64,000 nucleotides of DNA from Paenibacillus sp. MMS20-IR301 (GTDB lineage Bacteria > Bacillota > Bacilli > Paenibacillales > Paenibacillaceae): positions 1-64,000 of the forward strand of contig NZ_CP135275.1 in the NCBI RefSeq assembly GCF_032302195.1, read 5' to 3'. Of this stretch, positions 59,846-64,000 are shown one piece after another (positions within the stretch are counted from its first letter, which is position 1; each line of letters opens with the position of its first letter). Under the pieces are notes generated by a model. The model saw only the letters and a list, made by a program, of their open reading frames with translations, did not search any database and was not told where the DNA came from. A program made the position numbers and the translations under genes.

Positions 59846-61018
59846 ATGAACAAAGTGAACAATGGCCGTCCCCCTGAGGCCGTATATATTCATATCCCGT
59901 TTTGCACTAACAAGTGCTTCTATTGTGATTTCAATTCATATGTTCTGAAGGATCAGCCGGTGATGGAGTATCTCTATGCGCTGGACCGCGAGATGGAGCT
60001 GACGGTAAAGAACACGCCTCCTGGCGTGATTAAGACTATTTTTGTCGGCGGGGGAACGCCTACCGTGCTGAAGCCGGATGAGATGGCGTATTTCCTGCAA
60101 TCGGTGCGCAGGCATTTCCCGCAGTGGGATGAGAACATTGAGTTCTCGATGGAAGCGAACCCCGGCACTACGGATATAGACAAGCTTCGGGTAATGAAGG
60201 AAGGCGGCGTTAACCGGGTCAGCTTCGGGGTGCAGGCGTTCCAGAATGAGCTGCTGAGCGGAATCGGCCGGATTCATAATGTGGATGATGTGTACCGCAG
60301 CCTGGAGAATGCCCGCGCTGTCGGCCTTACCAATCTGTCGGTCGATCTGATGTTCGGCCTGCCGAACCAGACGGTGGATATGCTGAGAGAGAGCATCGCC
60401 AAGGCGCTTGAGCTGGATCTGCCCCACTATTCCATCTACAGCCTGAAGGTAGAGGAGAATACGCTGTTCCATACCCTGTTTAATAAAAACAAGCTGCCGC
60501 TCCCGAGCGAAGAGGATGAGCTGGCAATGTATCTGCTGCTGATGGAGACTATGGAGGCTGCGGGTTATACACAGTATGAGATCAGCAACTTCGCCAAGCC
60601 GGGACTGGAGAGCCGCCACAATATTACGTACTGGCGCAACGAGGACTATTACGGGCTGGGTGCCGGGGCACACGGATATGTAGGCCGGCAGCGGCATATG
60701 AATATCAAGGGGGTTAACCCCTATAATGAGGCTTCGCGCAGCGGGCTGCCGCGTCTGGACAGCTTTGAGATCTCTGAGCAGGAAGCGATGGAGGACTTCA
60801 TGATGGTCGGCCTGCGGATGCGTGAAGGGGTCTCGGATACAGCCTTCCGTGCGCAGTTCGGAAAACCGATTACGGATATTTTTGGCGCCTCGCTGCATAA
60901 ATTACTTACGGCCGGCCTGCTGGAGCAGGAGGGCGGCAACTACCGTCTGAGCAAGCAGGGAATCCTGTTTGGCAACGATGTTTTTGCTGAATTTGTCGGC
61001 GCTTTGACAGAGGTTTAA
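59846..61018 (+). CDS. hemW: HemW, radical SAM heme chaperone
   Basis: 390 residues. The radical SAM cluster motif C-x3-C-x2-C is at residues 17-24 (IPFCTNKCFYCDF). It lacks the fourth nearby Cys pattern of true coproporphyrinogen dehydrogenase HemN and has the length of HemW, which inserts heme into respiratory proteins. Older annotation names it HemN. It follows lepA as in Bacillus. ATG 59846 follows AAAGGAGAC. Confidence 0.94.
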   Translation: MNKVNNGRPPEAVYIHIPFCTNKCFYCDFNSYVLKDQPVMEYLYALDREMELTVKNTPPGVIKTIFVGGGTPTVLKPDEMAYFLQSVRRHFPQWDENIEFSMEANPGTTDIDKLRVMKEGGVNRVSFGVQAFQNELLSGIGRIHNVDDVYRSLENARAVGLTNLSVDLMFGLPNQTVDMLRESIAKALELDLPHYSIYSLKVEENTLFHTLFNKNKLPLPSEEDELAMYLLLMETMEAAGYTQYEISNFAKPGLESRHNITYWRNEDYYGLGAGAHGYVGRQRHMNIKGVNPYNEASRSGLPRLDSFEISEQEAMEDFMMVGLRMREGVSDTAFRAQFGKPITDIFGASLHKLLTAGLLEQEGGNYRLSKQGILFGNDVFAEFVGALTEV

Positions 61019-61092
61019 TTTTTAAATACCCCTTGAATTGTAATTCACCTTGATGTATATTTATTCATATTAATAACAAGGGGTGAGTCAAG

Positions 61093-61602
61093 GTGCTTGT
61101 CAAAACGGAAATGTTCCGCCAGGCATCTCCTGAGGGAGATCAGCAAGTAATATGCAGAAATGCAACGGTAGAGGATGTTGAGCCGCTGTATCTGATGATA
61201 GAGGAGTATGCCCAGCGCGGTATTATGCTGCCCCGTTCCAGGCAGGCACTGACCCGCCAGATCGACCAGTTCGTCATTGCCGAAATCGGCGGCCGGTTTG
61301 TCGGCTGCGGCTCCCTGTTCAGACTGGGAAATGACCTCGTTGAGGTGCGCTCTATCGGCCTGCGTGATGAAGGCAAGGGCAAAGGTGTAGGTTCGATGAT
61401 TCTGGAGAAGCTGACCGAAGAAGCGAGACGGCAGAAGATTCCGAAGATTATGGCTTTGACCTATGCGGTGGATTTCTTCCTCCGGAACGGCTTTGACGTG
61501 GTGGAGAAGGAGATTTTTCCGGAGAAGGTCTGGACCGATTGTGTGCACTGCAAGAAGCAGCATGCCTGCGATGAAATCGCCGTGCTGAAGAGACTGGATT
61601 AA
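61093..61602 (+). CDS. GNAT N-acetyltransferase (ArgA/N-acetylglutamate-synthase-like)
   Basis: 169 residues. The GNAT fold is complete; the acetyl-CoA motif is LRDEGKGKGVGSMILEKL (Q/R-x-x-G-x-G/A type) near residues 94-111. The C-terminal part WTDCVHCKKQHACDEIAV carries three Cys and one His, seen in ArgA-like short acetyltransferases. It may acetylate glutamate for arginine synthesis, but the substrate is not certain. It starts with GTG 61093 after AAGGGGTGAG. It is inserted between hemW and hrcA, where Bacillus has no such gene. Confidence 0.8.
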   Translation: MLVKTEMFRQASPEGDQQVICRNATVEDVEPLYLMIEEYAQRGIMLPRSRQALTRQIDQFVIAEIGGRFVGCGSLFRLGNDLVEVRSIGLRDEGKGKGVGSMILEKLTEEARRQKIPKIMALTYAVDFFLRNGFDVVEKEIFPEKVWTDCVHCKKQHACDEIAVLKRLD

Positions 61603-61642
61603 TCCGGAAGCCACAGGTTCTGCGGCAACCTATATAAATAAG

Positions 61643-61688
61643 AAACCACTGCCCTGCGGATCGGAAGCTCCGGGGTCAGTGGTTTTTT
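61643..61688 (+). terminator. Intrinsic terminator
   Basis: AAACCACTG pairs with CAGTGGTTT around an inner stem (CGGA/TCCG), followed by TTTTTT. Apart from this, 61603-61900 holds nothing recognised. Confidence 0.9.
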
Positions 61689-61900
61689 GCGCGCGAATAC
61701 GAGGATGCTACACTTCACTCTATGTATGAATAGTTGGATGTTGGGCTGCAGTTGCCGCAAGAATATCCCGATGAGAAATCCTGCACATAATACAACACTT
61801 ATCTCATTATCCTGGTCATAATCCAAAATTGTTGTACAAAAAGCATCCAAGTTGTATAGCGTACAACAATTCCGCTTCGCACACACATGCGGTTGACCGT

Positions 61901-62617
61901 TTACCTGGCATAAATCAGCTTACGCTGCTGCTCAACCAGCTCGGCCAGCCCGGGTGTGGCATAGGCAGACGGCTGGAACGAAGGGAACATTGTATTATAG
62001 GTAACTCTTCTCGTGGACCCGTCTTTCATTTCGATCTCCAGCCAGTATTTGTCGCCCACCCAGCTTTTTGTCTGCCTGGACAGCTCATCGAACGGGATGT
62101 ATGCAAGCTCCGGGAACTCCCGGATGAATATGGCATTAGCTTCAGGTGTGAAGTCCATCAGGTCCGAGCCGTCATTGCCGCTGATGAATCGGACGGTTTC
62201 GATTTTGCCGGCTACATCCAGCAGATCGTTAAGGGTCTTGGCTGCAGGATTGCTGCTCGCCTCGTATAGCCTGTCCCCGGCCCAGATTCTTGCTGAAGTT
62301 TTATATCCCTTTACTTCGTATAGCTGTGTACCTGTCTTCAGATTCGTGGCATCCCCATCCCGGAGCTCGTGGCGGGGGCAGGTGTGCTCGGATTTGCTGT
62401 AGGTAATTTCGCCGATCGCCGCTCCTTTACCCAGCCCGCTGAGATTACTGTCCGAATCGCCATAATACAGGACGCCGTCCCATTGCAGGATTGGGGCGTA
62501 ATCCACATCGTCAAAATAACAGGTGTCCAGTGCTAATTTGCCCGCACAGCCTGTAAGCAGCAGCGCACCTAGTACCACTGATAATATGGCGCCAATCCAG
62601 GATTTTATCATGTGCAT
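61901..62617 (-). CDS. Lipoprotein of unknown function
   Basis: 238 residues. The signal peptide has a good lipobox (ALLLTGCAG, Cys at 24). The mature part is acidic with no recognised domain; it includes TYSKSEHTCPRHELRDGD and a C-terminal region with several Trp and Tyr (KSWVGDKYWLEIEMKDG). It stands divergently upstream of hrcA and convergent with the acetyltransferase, outside the conserved block. ATG 62617 or ATG 62611 are both near GGGGTGATG. Homologues, if any, may be envelope stress or sporulation lipoproteins, but nothing in the sequence shows this. Confidence 0.8.
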   Translation of the reverse strand: MHMIKSWIGAILSVVLGALLLTGCAGKLALDTCYFDDVDYAPILQWDGVLYYGDSDSNLSGLGKGAAIGEITYSKSEHTCPRHELRDGDATNLKTGTQLYEVKGYKTSARIWAGDRLYEASSNPAAKTLNDLLDVAGKIETVRFISGNDGSDLMDFTPEANAIFIREFPELAYIPFDELSRQTKSWVGDKYWLEIEMKDGSTRRVTYNTMFPSFQPSAYATPGLAELVEQQRKLIYAR

Positions 62618-62724
62618 TTCATCACCCCATGTCTTATTGACGACAGAGCGGATGAATGGTTGCGGTTAAAATGTTAAAAGATGGGTTTATCTTGAAATAG
62701 GCCGGATCAAGATGCCGATCTGAC

Positions 62725-62754
62725 TTGACAATGCGGAGGTCTGTTTGGTATTTT
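62725..62754 (+). promoter_or_regulatory. Sigma-A promoter of the hrcA operon
   Basis: Perfect TTGACA (62725-62730), an 18 bp spacer and TATTTT (62749-62754). The CIRCE operator starts 11 bp downstream, at the expected transcription start. Confidence 0.8.
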
Positions 62755-62765
62755 TGTATTAGTGG

Positions 62766-62792
62766 TTAGCACTCATCTGACTAGAGTGCTAA
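62766..62792 (+). promoter_or_regulatory. CIRCE operator (HrcA binding site)
   Basis: TTAGCACTC-N9-GAGTGCTAA, a perfect match to the CIRCE consensus, 36 bp before hrcA. HrcA bound here represses the heat-shock operon hrcA-grpE-dnaK-dnaJ. Confidence 0.99.
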
Positions 62793-62827
62793 CGAATCGG
62801 AGCCACAGCCGGATAGGAGGGAATAAC

Positions 62828-63859
62828 ATGTTAACTGAACGCCAGAGAATGATCCTGAATGCCATCGTAGACGATTATATTTCTTCCGCTGAGCCGGTAG
62901 GCTCGCGCAGTATTTCTAAGCGGGGGGATGTGGGCTACAGTCCCGCAACGATCCGCAACGAAATGGCCGATCTGGAGGACCTCGGGTACCTGGAGCAGCC
63001 GCATACTTCGGCAGGGAGAATACCTTCCCATAAGGGCTACCGCTATTATGTGGATCATCTGGTACCGTGGAATTCCGCCGAAACAGCCGAACTGGGCACG
63101 ATCCGCGCTTTTTTTGCCGAGAAGCTTAATGCGACAGAGCAGGTCATCCAGCATGCGGCAATGATACTTTCCAATATGACGAATTATACTTCCATCCTAC
63201 TGGGTCCGGAGGTTTTTCATACATCATTGCGCCATTTCCAGCTGCTGCCGCTCGATGACAACACCGCTGTGGCGATTATCGTCACCAGCACCGGGCAGGT
63301 GGAGAACAAGACTGTAACCCTTCCCCCGGATATTTCCGTCTCCGAGATGGAGAAGGTTGTCAATCTGCTGAACAGCAAACTGAAGAACGTACCGCTCTAT
63401 AAGCTGAAGAGCCAGCTCTATTCGGAGCTGGGTGAAGAAATGCAGCGTCACATCTCCCACTATGAAGAATTAATGCAGGTGCTGGATACGGCGCTTGAAA
63501 GCGACCAGGAACAGCGCATCTATCTCAGCGGTGCAACGAATATGCTGACCCAGCCGGAGTTCAAGGACGTCGACAAGGTGAAGAATATTCTCGATCTGCT
63601 GGAAGAGACGCCGACCCTGCTCAAGATGCTGACCCCGGCCAGCGGGGGAACAGGGATGCAGGTGCGTATCGGTACAGAGAATAAGCATGAGGCCTTTGCG
63701 AACTGCAGTCTGATTACCGCCACGTATTCGCTCGACGGGAAGGCGCTTGGAAGCATCGGCATCCTCGGTCCGACCCGGATGGAGTACGCGCGGGTAATGG
63801 GTATTCTGGGCATTTTGTCCCGGGATTTGACAGCCATGCTGGCACACTGGTATAAGTGA
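62828..63859 (+). CDS. hrcA: Heat-inducible transcription repressor HrcA
   Basis: 343 residues. The N-terminal winged helix begins LTERQRMILNAIVDDYISSA, followed by EPVGSRSI, and a GAF-like dimerisation domain follows. An in-frame start at 62762 would lie within the promoter and CIRCE; ATG 62828 has AGGAGGG upstream and the canonical start. It is the first gene of the class I heat-shock operon, controlled by CIRCE. grpE follows after 49 bp. Confidence 0.98.
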   Translation: MLTERQRMILNAIVDDYISSAEPVGSRSISKRGDVGYSPATIRNEMADLEDLGYLEQPHTSAGRIPSHKGYRYYVDHLVPWNSAETAELGTIRAFFAEKLNATEQVIQHAAMILSNMTNYTSILLGPEVFHTSLRHFQLLPLDDNTAVAIIVTSTGQVENKTVTLPPDISVSEMEKVVNLLNSKLKNVPLYKLKSQLYSELGEEMQRHISHYEELMQVLDTALESDQEQRIYLSGATNMLTQPEFKDVDKVKNILDLLEETPTLLKMLTPASGGTGMQVRIGTENKHEAFANCSLITATYSLDGKALGSIGILGPTRMEYARVMGILGILSRDLTAMLAHWYK

Positions 63860-63908
63860 ACAGAGCGTAATTGATTATCGTGAATGAGGAAAGGGAGGTG
63901 AAGACAAC

Positions 63909-64000
63909 TTGAAAGAGGAAGAGGTTCAGGATCTGAATGAAATGAATGACCCCTCGTTGAATGAAACCCAGGCGGCAGATGAAGCTGCAGAAGCCGGCGG
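63909..64000 (+). CDS. grpE: GrpE nucleotide exchange factor (5' part only)
   Basis: The first 30 codons before the window ends. TTG 63909 follows GGGAGGTG at the right distance. The acidic, Glu/Asn/Ala-rich start (MKEEEVQDLNEMND) is the disordered N-terminus usual for GrpE, the DnaK exchange factor. The identification depends on position after hrcA and CIRCE. Confidence 0.85.
   Translation, partial: MKEEEVQDLNEMNDPSLNETQAADEAAEAG

Overview
This window looks like the chromosome of a spore-forming, S-layer-bearing Gram-positive bacterium, most probably a Paenibacillus. The conserved block holA, rpsT, gpr, spoIIP, yqxA-like, lepA, hemW, hrcA, grpE at the right end follows the Bacillales order, with an extra acetyltransferase and lipoprotein gene before hrcA. 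comER with divergent comEA-comEB-comEC, a leuS T-box, an SLH-anchored giant extracellular protein and a YesM/YesN-type sugar transport locus agree with this. No rRNA, tRNA, CRISPR array, transposase or prophage was seen.

Layout. 1-4.4 kb: AI-2E-family membrane protein, then a T-box leader and leuS. 4.5-10.3 kb: late competence genes. 10.4-14.1 kb: two small regulator-target modules (MFS pump with TetR; O-methyltransferase with divergent LysR). 14.2-16.8 kb: polymorphic-toxin-like protein with an AT-rich toxin end and a candidate immunity gene. 16.9-20.3 kb: histidine kinase, response regulator, ABC ATPase and permease, a bacteriocin-resistance-like set. 20.5-24.1 kb: nrdI-nrdE-nrdF, read leftward, with NrdR-like boxes in the promoter. 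24.4-31.1 kb: two sugar ABC permeases, YesM-like kinase, YesN-like regulator, solute-binding lipoprotein. 31.6-36.8 kb: 1731-residue beta-helix/SLH protein. 37.6-42.8 kb: 5'-truncated gene, heterodimeric ABC exporter and a LacI regulator, all leftward. 43.0-46 kb: ECF sigma/anti-sigma pair, YidC-type insertase and a small membrane protein. 46.1-49.6 kb: KdgR-like LacI regulator, kdgK and kdgA for the 2-keto-3-deoxygluconate branch of uronate catabolism, which would fit a pectin-type substrate for the beta-helix protein. 50.2-52.5 kb: small orphan gene and a second ECF sigma/anti-sigma pair. 52.5-64 kb: candidate sRNA and the conserved holA-to-grpE block.

The most unusual content is intergenic. 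A 106-107 nt element occurs twice (in the leuS leader and next to nrdF) and keeps the same four-helix fold through compensatory base changes. Separately, three families of intergenic repeats with different core sequences share one geometry: two direct units about 51 bp apart, about 72 bp to the first of two inverted units, then about 51 bp to the second. Five copies fit this and a sixth is a half copy. I do not recognise either as a named RNA or repeat family; that is a statement about my recall, not a database result.
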